DNA of 64,000 bases from Roseiarcus sp963772555 (lineage in GTDB: Bacteria > Pseudomonadota > Alphaproteobacteria > Rhizobiales > Beijerinckiaceae), in NCBI GenBank assembly GCA_963772555.1, contig CAVYXQ010000018.1, forward strand, positions 124,001 through 188,000. The letters are read 5' to 3'. The notes beneath the pieces are model-generated. The model was not told where the DNA came from and searched no databases. It saw only the letters and a program-made list of their open reading frames with translations. Of this stretch, positions 42,794-52,402 are shown in pieces. The first letter of the stretch is position 1. Each line of letters opens with the position of its first letter. Position numbers and translations under genes: made by a program.

Positions 42794-45337
42794 GAGCCGC
42801 CGCCTCGTCCGGACTCGGGCCACCAACGAACGATCCGGAACAGAAGCCCGTTTATGGGAGCGAGCTTGACCCGCAAGTCTGATTCCCGATGCTCGAGCAA
42901 CTCCTGCCCGCCAAGCAAAATCTGCTTGCGAATGCCTCCGAAGGGGAACCCTGGCTCGAGCAGCGTGCCCGGCGCATTTGTCGCTGCATAATCGAGCGCA
43001 TGACTGAATTCGGGATCAAAACTGACGCTGTGGCCAATCTGTCGAAGAAGCTCGGATGGGACGACCGTCTGTCGGCGGTCTAGGGGGTTCTCGTTCGGCT
43101 GCACGAGGACTGCCGCCGTAACGGGCGGCGCCGCAATCCGCTGCGCATCTCCGGCATAATCAAACGATGACGTCCTGTGAATAATTCTGGCTTTGACGAG
43201 CGCCGGCAGGCCAAACACGAGCAGGACGACGACAGGGACCAAATACAGACCGAGCAGGCTCGGCGCCGCGGGCCCCCCCGGTCGCGGCGCTCCCGGAATG
43301 GCGAAACCAAGAGCCAGGCCCAGCGACAGCAGGACGTTCGAGATGACCATCACACGCCGGCCATCGTCGGCATAGATGACCGCCGCGGACGCCGCCGTCG
43401 TCAGAAACACCAGAATGAAGAAGCCCAGGGTCCGCGCGTAGAACGGCGTCTTGATCCGTGCCCCGACGACCAGGATCGGCCCGGCGATGCCCAGCGCAAT
43501 CCACCCGGATGGAATCGACGCAACGTTCGCATATTGGCGAAACAGGAGACTGGGAAGGTCGACCGCATAATCGGTGGCGTTACGGACCAGCGTACGCGCC
43601 ATCACCGTAGGATCGGCGATGAACGCCTGCCACGCTTTTTCATACGCGATTGCAATGATGGACTGCGTCCAAATGTTGCCCCGCGCCACTTCCGGTTGGA
43701 AGCAATGAGCCCAGTCCGTTCCGGTCGCCAGCCCGCAGAGGACGAAGGAAAAATCGCCTCCAATCCCAAGGTGGGCGTCTCCAAATAGTCGGAAGAGAGT
43801 CCACTGGACAAACCACAATCCCACGCCGACGAGCGCGACGCCCGCGAGCGCCGCCCGCGCGGCTCCGCCGCGGACGCCCAAGAAAATGACCCAGGCCGCA
43901 AGAAAGGGCAGCGTGAACATGCTGCCCATCCGGATCAGCAGCGCGGCGGTCAAGAGCCCGAAGGCCGCCAACGCCGAGCCGTAGGAACTCGTCGCGAAGC
44001 CCCCGCAAGAGGAAGGGCGCCGACAATGCGGCCGCGCAGAGACCCAGCGTCTCGGTCATCGTCGTCGTCACGTAGGGGCGTTCGAGACCAAGCAAGAGCG
44101 CCGCGAACGCCATCGCCGACCAGGCGCCGACGATTTCAGCAACGCCGAGAATGGCTATCGCCGCACAGATCGCGAGGAGCGCCGCCTGCACCACCAGGGT
44201 CGCCACATAGGTTCCGCCAAGTGCGACGATCCCCGTCCGGATCGCCGCGGCGATCGGCCGTTGCGAAGCGACTGGATTCCAGCGTCCGTCCACCGACAGG
44301 TCCGTTGCGGCGAAGAAGTAGTCGGCCGCGTCCGAATGCGGCAGGAGGCCGGCTATGCTCATGTAATTCATGTCCGCCGGACTCATGACGCCGCGCCAGC
44401 CGCCATTCGACATCACGAAGAGAAGGGTGAGAAAGACGGCGCCGAAGAGGAGCGCCAGCCGCCCCACGCGCCTCGTCCCGATGGTCCACGGCCTTTCGGC
44501 TGTCGAGCGCGATTCGCCCCAGCGGATCAGCCATTCGATGACAGCGCCGACGCCGGCCAGGGCGAACAATGCATTGGGCGCATTGGGCTCCCACGCAGCG
44601 AGCCGTCGCATCGCCGGAATGACGTCGAACAACGCCACGGTCGGCAATGCATATCCGGCGATCCAGCCATAGACGATGACGATCGCGTAAGCTGTCAACG
44701 CGGCGCCGGCCAGGACGACCCCGGCAATGAACGCCATCCTTCGACTTGTCTTCAGCCGGCGGACAAAGCCCTGCGATGTTCCCTCGACGATCGCGATGCG
44801 GAATCGCAGCGCGCCAAGCAGAGCCGCCGCAAGAAGGAGCGATCCTATCACCAAAGGCCTGGGCTGAAGCGTGTAATTTGCCGTAATCACCAGCTGCGGC
44901 CCGTTTGCCAGACCGGCTGGCAGAACCAGATACAGCTGATCGCCCCAATGGCTGAACTCGCGCGTCTTCCCGGCTCTCAACTCTGTGTGCAGCGTATGGC
45001 CGACCTTCCATCGTTCGCCGGCGACCGTCACGGCGATGTTGGACCGGGAAGGATTTTCCGGGTCATCCCCGCCGGTGTCGGTGAGCCGCGGCAGCGGCCT
45101 CGACTGCCCCATCATGAGCACGACAACTGGCGAACCTGGCGCTTCCGTGTGGAAGGGACCAGCCCAAGTGTCCTGTCTATGCACAACTCCGGCCTGCATC
45201 AGCAGGGCGAGGATCCACAGGGCGGCGCAGATAATGAACATAGCCGTCGACAGGCGGCGAAGGGCGGCAATCGGCGCGCCGCCGCCGATCGGCGCGGCAT
45301 GAGCCATCACACGTCCATCGAGCTCCTTCGATATCAC
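42790..45337 (-). CDS. Large polytopic membrane protein, GT-C-like, copy C, apparent +1 frameshift near 43987
   Basis: This is the first of the three paralogues. The start is GTG 45337 with GGAG upstream. The first frame runs through the periplasmic loop (REFSHWGDQLYLVLPAG, closest of the three to the shared SHW signature) and LPHSDAADYFFAATDLSVDG, and ends in nonsense after RGLRDE. The second frame resumes as AFGLLTAALLIRMGSMFTLP. Copies A and B read GGACTGG where copy C has GGAACTCG (43984-43991). Dropping one A gives RGLRDESYGSAL in register with its paralogues and creates GACTC. The 2548 nt are one over a multiple of three. Confidence 0.75.
43468..43617. repeat. Identical block, partner of 40886-41035
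   Basis: This is the copy C member of the 150-bp identical pair at offset 2582. Confidence 0.85.
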
Positions 45338-45449
45338 CGGTTAACTCCGGATGTTCCGCAATCTACATTCTTGTAGTATATGATAGAAGATTTTGCGCCG
45401 CGCGCAGGCGAGCATGTTTTTAGATCGACCCCGACGCCCAACGATGACT

Positions 45450-46610
45450 TCAGCGCTGCGAGGAGATCTCCCCTCCCGCACCCGACAACGCCGCCGTCCG
45501 AACCGGCGCGCGGACTTCGTAGCGCCGCCCGTTGACGCGCGGATCGGATCCGTCCGACGAAGAAAAATAAAGTCTCCCGTTCCAGTGCGAGTAACGCCCC
45601 GCGCCGGATCGTCGGATGTCGTCGTGGGATGCATGCGGCGGACCGAGCTGAAGGCCGTCCTCGTACAGACGGACCACGGACGCGGCGGGATGACCCAGAT
45701 CATCCCAAAGCTCGACGGTCTCGAGTGCGCAGGTGAAACAAGACCCGTTTTCATGCGCCATCGAAGTTGTCGGCAGCGTCATTGCCGGCCAGCCGTCGGG
45801 CGCTCCGAGCAGCACATCGGGAGAAATGTCGGCGACCGCCGTCATCGAAACATTGCACGGAAATTTGTCCACCTTGAAAGGAGGCGCGCCTTTTGAAAAG
45901 ACGCCTGCGAGATTGGGGTGTGAACTGAAGTATATCGGCCGCATCGCGCCAAATATATTGCCAAAGCCGGCCGCGGCTTTGTTAACCGCGGCGAAGGCCT
46001 CTTTTCTGAAGTCGATCTCGTGAATCAGGACCTCGTTCAGGCCGAACGGCTTCACCATTGCAGCCAAGCTGCGCCGGTTGAACGCTCTGACATGCTGCCA
46101 GCGGTGGAAGAATGCGCCGGACTGCGGCTCCACAGTGCAGCCTAGTTCCAAGTCCTCCTTGTTGGGCGTGGTGAGAAAGAGCAGACCGCCAGGCTCGAGG
46201 AAATCGACAATCGTTTGATACGTCGAGGCAATATCTTCGTCCAAAACGTGTTCCGCCACCTCGAGAAAGAAAACGCCGGCAAACTTCTGACCGGCGCCGG
46301 GGCCGACGTGCCCGAGAAAGGTCCCGGCGTATTCCGACAGCGCTTCGCTCGCGCGCCGGCTGCGGCCTTCGGAAATATCGTAGATCGCGACGCGGTATCC
46401 GTGGGCGCAGAGCAGCTTGGCAAAGTGGCCGTCGCCTCCGCCAAAGTCGATGTACGACTTGTTCTTATCGAGGAAGGGCGAAAAGACCTGGAGACATTCC
46501 TCGCCCGCGAGCGCCCCGAAAGCCATCTCGTCCGATAGTCTGGTTTGAGCCAGGCCGTCCCAAAACCTCGTGACCAGATCGCGGGTCCATACGACGGGTT
46601 TCACAGCCAT
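45450..46610 (-). CDS. SAM-dependent methyltransferase with C-terminal SHW module
   Basis: This is a 386-residue protein. Residues about 50-190 form a class I methyltransferase domain: SYIDFGGGDGHFAKLLCAHG (motif I), VAIYDISEG, FAGVFFLEVAEHVLDED and FLEPGGLLFLTTPNKEDLEL. Residues about 285-367 are the shared module: VVRLYEDGLQLGPPHASHDD, then GRYSHWNGRLYFSSSDGSDP and NGRRYEV. The region between is unassigned. It lies about 110 bases upstream of membrane copy C on the same strand and about 170 downstream of the sulfotransferase fusion. Confidence 0.82.
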   Translation of the reverse strand: MAVKPVVWTRDLVTRFWDGLAQTRLSDEMAFGALAGEECLQVFSPFLDKNKSYIDFGGGDGHFAKLLCAHGYRVAIYDISEGRSRRASEALSEYAGTFLGHVGPGAGQKFAGVFFLEVAEHVLDEDIASTYQTIVDFLEPGGLLFLTTPNKEDLELGCTVEPQSGAFFHRWQHVRAFNRRSLAAMVKPFGLNEVLIHEIDFRKEAFAAVNKAAAGFGNIFGAMRPIYFSSHPNLAGVFSKGAPPFKVDKFPCNVSMTAVADISPDVLLGAPDGWPAMTLPTTSMAHENGSCFTCALETVELWDDLGHPAASVVRLYEDGLQLGPPHASHDDIRRSGAGRYSHWNGRLYFSSSDGSDPRVNGRRYEVRAPVRTAALSGAGGEISSQR

Positions 46611-46783
46611 ATCCAGGGGAACCTTCTCTGCCGCCTCAGCGGTCTTTCGCGCTCCTCTTAAGCGAATGGACCTGAGATTGTCACCCGCCTCTGGGCGGAT
46701 GAACGGCGTTCATCCTCGCTGCAGCCAGATAAGCTCCTGCCGAGCCAAACCGACTTAGCAGAGCGCTGAGATCACTTACGTCA

Positions 46784-49129
46784 CTATAATTTGAATATTC
46801 GGGTGAAAAGCCCCTTGCGGCGCATCTCAACAGGCCTGTCGCCTCGAGGTTTCGGCGCATCCTCGTCCGGGCGATCAACTTGTCCAGGCTTATTGGGCGC
46901 CGGGCTCTTGATCGCATTCACAAGAGAAAACATGTCGTCAGCGTTACTTCTTACCCGCTGTACTTGCTCCCCTGGCAGCTTCCTGACATAGAACCTGCCG
47001 CTGATCCGCACCAGATCCTCCTCAGGCCAATCTGCATAGCTCGCCGGGTAGGAGGCCCTGATCCGCGGCAGAACATCCGCCATGTAGTCCTTCTCCGCCA
47101 ACATATTGGTCTCCCGGTCGATGACTTCAAAGCCCGCTTCCTCGAAGAGAGCTCTGAATTCGATCGAGCGAAGCCTGTTGCCAAATTCGAACTTCCAGTT
47201 CGCCGCCTCCGCAGCTCGTAGAAAATCTTCGTCGCGCAATATCAAGTGTTCCAAGGGGCGTGAGAAATCGCGGTGATCGCGCCAGTCGATTTGGTGTGCA
47301 GACCAGGCTCCAACCTTGGATACACGCGCCAATTCATGTGCAACGCGCCGCATGTCTACGACATGCTCCAAGACGGCGTTCGAATAGACAAAATCCATGC
47401 TCTCGTCGGGAACGGAGTTGAGAGCTTCCGCCGGTTCCCGGACTAGCACCAGGGAGGTTGCTTCGTGGCTTTGCCCCGCCACCGCCTTCTTCAACTCCCG
47501 GCTGGCGTCCGGCCATTTCTCGCTCAGCATTTGATAGAGCACAGGGTGAAAGTCCGGATCCCATTGGGCGAGATAAGGGTCGGCGAGGGTGATCTTTGCG
47601 CCCATCGAGGCCAGAATCAACTGCACCCCGAATTCCGGCCCGGGTCCAATTTCAAGGAAACTGAGCCCCTCAATACTGGCGCCGCTCTTCTGGAAGGCAG
47701 AAAAATACGCGGGCAACAGTGAGTCAGCATATTCAAAAGCTTGCTGAATTTCCGCTGGGCTTCGTTTTTTAGAAGCAGCAGGCGCATCGCCCATTGGAGC
47801 CCCCAGCGCGTCGCTTAAGAGAGAGATTGAGTATCCACGTCCGTTCACGTTCGGGTCGGAATTGTCCGAGCTGGAAAACAGGAGCCGTTCGCGCCAATGT
47901 GAGTAAGCGCCTGCGCCGAAGACACGGATGTGCTCGTGCAACGCGTGCGCCCGGCCCAGTGGACGACCGTCCTCGAATAGCTCCAAGGGCGATCGCGTCC
48001 ACTGGTCAACATTATCGGCGCAAGCGGCGAAATCGAAGCCGCAATCCGGCGGCAGGGTGAACTCCCAGGCGTTGCCCGATTCGCGCGGGAACGGCGGAAC
48101 CAAACGCCAACCCGCGGCGCCAATCCGCGCGAGCCTGGGGTTCGGCGCGGCGCTACGGGCCGTTGGGCGAATATCATACTGCCCAACTCCGTTTGATGAT
48201 GAGCCGCGGGCTGCCGTCGACGGCACTTGCGACAGGTCGGTGTAGCCAAGTTCTTGCATAAGTCCAGATAGCCCGATTTCCTGCGCCACGCCTCGCATTT
48301 CCGAGCCGTCAGCGGATGTTGACTTAGGACCGTGCTGACGCCTCAGGCCCTCGGCGCAATGATCGTCCCAAAGGAGGTCAATCGCGAGGAATAGGGGGCG
48401 CAGGACTTCATCGGGCTGCGCGCAAAGGTCTTCGTAGCGGATTTCGAAGTAGCGCCCGCTTGACCTGCGCTCGCGGCTTTTCTCGATCGTCTTCTTCCAG
48501 TTTAGCAGCAGATCGAGGAGATAGGGGCGGTCGAGCGGGCGTCCGGAGAGCTGCGCGCAGGAGTTGGCGAAGCTTAGCGGATGACGGACGATATGAACCC
48601 AAGTGGCCTCGGGAAAAACGCGGTCGTAAATGGCCCAGTCGATATCGACAGGGCCTCCGTTCCAGATCTCCTTGAAGCCCCAGTGGCGCTTGCTCGAGCT
48701 CGATATACAAAACCAGTCGTCAATCGCCCGCCGCAGTATCCCTGCGGTTCTTTCGAGCTCCGAGGCCTTCAGCTCGGCGCCAATTCGTTTGTAGGAGTCT
48801 GAAACTTCGGCGGTCGGAAGCCCGAACGCAACATCCGCCAAGAAACGCTCCCTTAAACCTCTTTGAACCGAATTTCCATCGCAGCCCCATAGCGCATCCC
48901 AAACGCGCGGCACCATGAAGCGCATTTCGCCCAGCATCATGATGTCCGGGTGGCCGCCCAAGACGGCGTTCAGGAGCGACGTACCCGAACGGCCGGACCC
49001 TATGATGATAATCGGCGCGGTAATAGAGCAGAGATTCGCGCCCAGGCCGCCGCCGCTATACGGACGCCGCGGCGAAGCATTGCGCGCATTTTGGCGGCTG
49101 GCGTGCGACAGCCGAGAATCTGCTTTCAT
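46784..49129 (-). CDS. Sulfotransferase-SHW module-methyltransferase fusion protein
   Basis: This protein has 781 residues and three parts. Residues about 38-265 are a PAPS-dependent sulfotransferase: IIIIGSGRSGTSLLNAVLGG is the 5'-phosphosulfate loop and VHIVRHPLSFANSCAQLSG the 3'-phosphate site. Residues about 350-433 are the shared module (LELFEDGRPLGRAHALHEHI, GAYSHWRERLLFSSSDNSDP, NGRGYS). Residues about 470-680 are a methyltransferase with LEIGPGPEFGVQLILASMGA and MDFVYSNAVLEHVVDMRRVA. The three-part order suggests one protein that sulfates and methylates the same glycan. The C-terminal 80 residues are charged and variable. The start codon is ATG 49129 with only a weak ribosome site. 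Confidence 0.85.
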   Translation of the reverse strand: MKADSRLSHASRQNARNASPRRPYSGGGLGANLCSITAPIIIIGSGRSGTSLLNAVLGGHPDIMMLGEMRFMVPRVWDALWGCDGNSVQRGLRERFLADVAFGLPTAEVSDSYKRIGAELKASELERTAGILRRAIDDWFCISSSSKRHWGFKEIWNGGPVDIDWAIYDRVFPEATWVHIVRHPLSFANSCAQLSGRPLDRPYLLDLLLNWKKTIEKSRERRSSGRYFEIRYEDLCAQPDEVLRPLFLAIDLLWDDHCAEGLRRQHGPKSTSADGSEMRGVAQEIGLSGLMQELGYTDLSQVPSTAARGSSSNGVGQYDIRPTARSAAPNPRLARIGAAGWRLVPPFPRESGNAWEFTLPPDCGFDFAACADNVDQWTRSPLELFEDGRPLGRAHALHEHIRVFGAGAYSHWRERLLFSSSDNSDPNVNGRGYSISLLSDALGAPMGDAPAASKKRSPAEIQQAFEYADSLLPAYFSAFQKSGASIEGLSFLEIGPGPEFGVQLILASMGAKITLADPYLAQWDPDFHPVLYQMLSEKWPDASRELKKAVAGQSHEATSLVLVREPAEALNSVPDESMDFVYSNAVLEHVVDMRRVAHELARVSKVGAWSAHQIDWRDHRDFSRPLEHLILRDEDFLRAAEAANWKFEFGNRLRSIEFRALFEEAGFEVIDRETNMLAEKDYMADVLPRIRASYPASYADWPEEDLVRISGRFYVRKLPGEQVQRVRSNADDMFSLVNAIKSPAPNKPGQVDRPDEDAPKPRGDRPVEMRRKGLFTRIFKL

Positions 49130-49363
49130 GTTCCGATCTTGATCAAGCTAGGCAGCCGGTAAGGCGCAGTTCCTTGAGAGGTCAATATTTTACCGTTGTG
49201 GTCGAGACGCCCCATCCTATCGCCAATTCGTGATCGCCAGTAAGTCAAAAAAACGTCATCAGGCGCCGCCGCAATAACAAAATTCCTCTCCTCGGCGGAA
49301 GCGCCCGGCGGCCGTCAAGGCATTCGGCGTGCTTCTCCCCACGCGGCCCAAGGTGAACGGAAG

Positions 49364-52360
49364 CTACGATGACGCGACCTCACCGAGGAGGTTGATCCAC
49401 GCGGCGAGATAGCGGTCGTGATTGAAAACGTCCATCGCCTTGCGTCGCGCGGCCCGGCTCATCTCGAGGATTCGGCCTCGGTCGCGGAAGAGATCGTTGA
49501 GGAAGGCGGCGAGGTCCTCGGGCGTGTCCGCGTAAAAGCCGTCGACGCTATTTTCGATGAAGCGATCGACGTCGTGATTGCGCAAGCAGACCGGAATGAC
49601 GCCGGTCATCATCGCCTCGCCGCGCGCGCGCGGCATCGGTGAGCGCAGCGTGGTGTTAAGATAAACGGAGAACTGCCGGATCCGATCAACGTAGGACCGG
49701 AAGTGCCGCACCGCGAAGGCGTTGGTGTTGCGCTGCTCGATGGAGCCGCCCGGGTGCTCCGAGGTCGCGACGCGCAGACCGGGCGTCAGAAGTTCGACAA
49801 CCCTCTGGTGCTCCCAGGCGCCGCGGTAGTGTGGTCGGCTCATGTCGCGCGCCAGCGCGAGGACGTCGCGCTGACGGGTGCATTCCGGAAACTCTTGCGG
49901 GTCGAAGCCGTGCCAGATCACCCGCGCGTCGACGAAACCCCATTCACCAAGCGCCTCGTGAGAATTGCAAACTACGCGGACGCCGGCCAGCGCGAGCGCT
50001 CGCACCAGTTCCTGACGCTCGGCGTCATGCAGGCGGAAAGCAGGCTTGCGCTCCGGATCAAGCCCATACTGACCCTCGAAAGGGACGGTGCCGTGGCAGA
50101 TCGCCACCTTCGGCAGGTTGGGGAAGTTCTCCAAAAAGTGATGGAATGGCAGGCCCCATTGTCGCGGAATGACGTTGTTGCCGAGATACGCGGCAAAGAC
50201 GTTCTCGTCGAAGTGCAGGATCGCCACATCGTAGTCGCGCGGATCGATCTGCGAGACCGGGACCATACGGGCGTTGGGGCGCAGCGGGCGCTGGTCGTAA
50301 TGCCAGACATCGACCATACTGTGGCCAAGCCCGGTGACCAGGATAAAGTCATGCGGCAGCTTGTAGAGCTCGTACTGGTGCGGCACGTGCCAGCGGTAGG
50401 TCAGGATCCGCAGGCGCCGTGCGCTGCGACGATAGCTGGCGAATAGCGGCTCGAGGGCTCGGCGCTGCTTGCCGAACAGCCGGTCGAGCCGGTCGCGCGG
50501 TTCGCCGTCGCGGACGCCGTTGGCGTCAGCCCAGTCGACCAGCCGGCCGTAGGCGCCGGCCGCCCAGCGCCGCGCCGCCAGCGCCAAATCCGGATGCTTC
50601 TGGAACAGCAGCCAGAAGTAGCGCATCGAGCCTAGGACCTCTCGCGGCCCCGGCTTCGACTGATCGGGCGAGCAGTAGACCGAAAAGGCCTGGTCGGTGT
50701 AGCGGATCACGGCGCCCGCCGCATAGAAGCGGTAGCCCAGCTCGACGTCTTCCCACCCGAAGCCAGGATGCTTGGTCGAACAGGCGAACTCGGTATCGAA
50801 AAGCGGACCGCGCGCGAGGGCCCGCCGCTTGAAGGAGAAGTTGCGTGTGGTGGCGTTTACAAAGCCTTCCGGCTGCACCTTGTCCTGCGGCTCGCTCTCA
50901 CTGGCGAGAGCCGATGCGTCGCGTTCGAGCGCCCGCAACATCTGTGTTCCGCTGCGGTCTCCGGTCTCCATGATCGAGGGTCCGATGACGGCCTCGACGT
51001 CTGGGAACCAGTGCTCGAAGACGTGGGCGTTGACGAAGTCGCAATTGATCAGGCAGTCGCCGTCGATGATCGCGTAGAGATCGGCCTCGACTGCAGCCAC
51101 GCCGGCGTTGCGACTGGCGCAGTTCCCTGGGCTCCCGACGTTGCGATGGACGACGATATCGATGTTGTCGACGCCGAGCCTCCGCACTGTCGCAGCGAAG
51201 CGCTGGACACGCTCACAGCCGTCCCCGTCGTAATCGTCGACGACCACGACCGTGATGCGGCCCGCATAGCTTTGGCGCAGAACGTGGTCGAGGAATGTCT
51301 CGATCAGGTTAGACCTGCCACAGAGGATCGTCACAATGGCGACGTGCGGCAATCGTGCGGCGCGTACCTCCCCGATCACGCTGCGGATCGCCACCACGTC
51401 AAGGCGGGGGTTCCTCAACAGCGTCTCGTGGAGATCGGTTGACCGCAACAGCCGCAGTTGGCCGTCGTCTATGAGCGCGTAATGGCAGCGCCGCCGTGTC
51501 TGCTCGAGGTCCCGCGCGTCAGCGCGATGCCGCCCCTCGTAGCGAACCTCCGGCAGAGCCGGCAGGCCGCCGAACTGATAGAACAGCGTGACAACGCCGC
51601 GCCGGTGCAATTCGAAGCACAGCGCGTCGAAGCTCGGCCCGCCGAAGTCCTCACGGCCGGTTCCGTCGACCAAGATCACCAAATCGGCCGAGAAGATATC
51701 GCGCTGGCGCAGCACCGACTGCGGGTCGATGACGGTTAGGACTATCCCGTCGAGGCGCTCCGCCAGACGGGTCATGAGGGCTCCGGAGTTGGGCGACAGG
51801 GGCAGCACGACGAACACCTTCGGCTGGACCGGCGCGGTCGCGTTCGCGCCGTAGAGAAAAGTGCGCTTTCCGCCGAAGGCGACAAAGTGGTGAGCGTAAT
51901 CCCACGCGCCGACCACGCAGGCGCGGACGTGGACGCCGATGCAGTCTTGGAGGGCTCCGCCGATGGAGGAGACCACCAGGCGGTACTTGGCCCCCGGCTC
52001 GAGCACCAGATCCTCGCCGAGGATGAAGGGGTGATACGTGTTGTCAGCAATGTCGGAGCCGGCGATGGTCCGACAGGCGAGAGCATTGCCGTCGCGATCC
52101 AACAGCTCGGCGAACAGGCTGCTGCCGATCCGCCGTCGATACGTGGCGCACAGCAGGTCGATCGAGGTCACGCGGCCGAGCGGCGCGATGATCTCGACTT
52201 CAAGCGGGTTTTCGGGATTGATCCGCCGCGCGCTCGGCTGAGTTGTCTCCGGGAACCGGGCCTCCCACATCCAATGCGCGAGCTCGTCCTGGAACACGAT
52301 GCGATGATGGGCGATGGGCGCAGGTCGCGACTGGTGGGCCATGATGCTTATGCGATGCAA
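49364..52360 (-). CDS. Double glycosyltransferase (GT2 plus GT4-like) with N-terminal unknown domain
   Basis: This is a 998-residue protein. Residues about 20-165 are beta-rich and may bind carbohydrate; I do not recognise them. Residues about 338-560 form a GT2 domain: HVAIVTILCGRSNLIETFLD, ITVVVVDDYDGDGCERV, GSPGNCASRNAG, LYAIIDGDCLINCDF and the catalytic GFGWEDVELGYRFY. Residues about 660-990 resemble a GT-B glycosyltransferase, ending with PMPRARGEAMMTGVIPVCLR, ENSVDGFYADTPEDLAAFLN and a helical C-terminus. Such fusions build polysaccharide repeats with two linkages. An in-frame ATG at 52342 is an alternative start. It follows the next gene by 42 bases. Confidence 0.85.
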   Translation of the reverse strand: MHRISIMAHQSRPAPIAHHRIVFQDELAHWMWEARFPETTQPSARRINPENPLEVEIIAPLGRVTSIDLLCATYRRRIGSSLFAELLDRDGNALACRTIAGSDIADNTYHPFILGEDLVLEPGAKYRLVVSSIGGALQDCIGVHVRACVVGAWDYAHHFVAFGGKRTFLYGANATAPVQPKVFVVLPLSPNSGALMTRLAERLDGIVLTVIDPQSVLRQRDIFSADLVILVDGTGREDFGGPSFDALCFELHRRGVVTLFYQFGGLPALPEVRYEGRHRADARDLEQTRRRCHYALIDDGQLRLLRSTDLHETLLRNPRLDVVAIRSVIGEVRAARLPHVAIVTILCGRSNLIETFLDHVLRQSYAGRITVVVVDDYDGDGCERVQRFAATVRRLGVDNIDIVVHRNVGSPGNCASRNAGVAAVEADLYAIIDGDCLINCDFVNAHVFEHWFPDVEAVIGPSIMETGDRSGTQMLRALERDASALASESEPQDKVQPEGFVNATTRNFSFKRRALARGPLFDTEFACSTKHPGFGWEDVELGYRFYAAGAVIRYTDQAFSVYCSPDQSKPGPREVLGSMRYFWLLFQKHPDLALAARRWAAGAYGRLVDWADANGVRDGEPRDRLDRLFGKQRRALEPLFASYRRSARRLRILTYRWHVPHQYELYKLPHDFILVTGLGHSMVDVWHYDQRPLRPNARMVPVSQIDPRDYDVAILHFDENVFAAYLGNNVIPRQWGLPFHHFLENFPNLPKVAICHGTVPFEGQYGLDPERKPAFRLHDAERQELVRALALAGVRVVCNSHEALGEWGFVDARVIWHGFDPQEFPECTRQRDVLALARDMSRPHYRGAWEHQRVVELLTPGLRVATSEHPGGSIEQRNTNAFAVRHFRSYVDRIRQFSVYLNTTLRSPMPRARGEAMMTGVIPVCLRNHDVDRFIENSVDGFYADTPEDLAAFLNDLFRDRGRILEMSRAARRKAMDVFNHDRYLAAWINLLGEVASS

Positions 52361-52402
52361 AGCTCCGGCAGCCAGTGGATCGACCAGCGCGGGAGCTGAG
52401 GG

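Noticed and set aside
37000..45000. CRISPR or phage-type repeat array suggested by repeated blocks
   Set aside because: The repeats are long paralogous coding blocks without regular short spacers.
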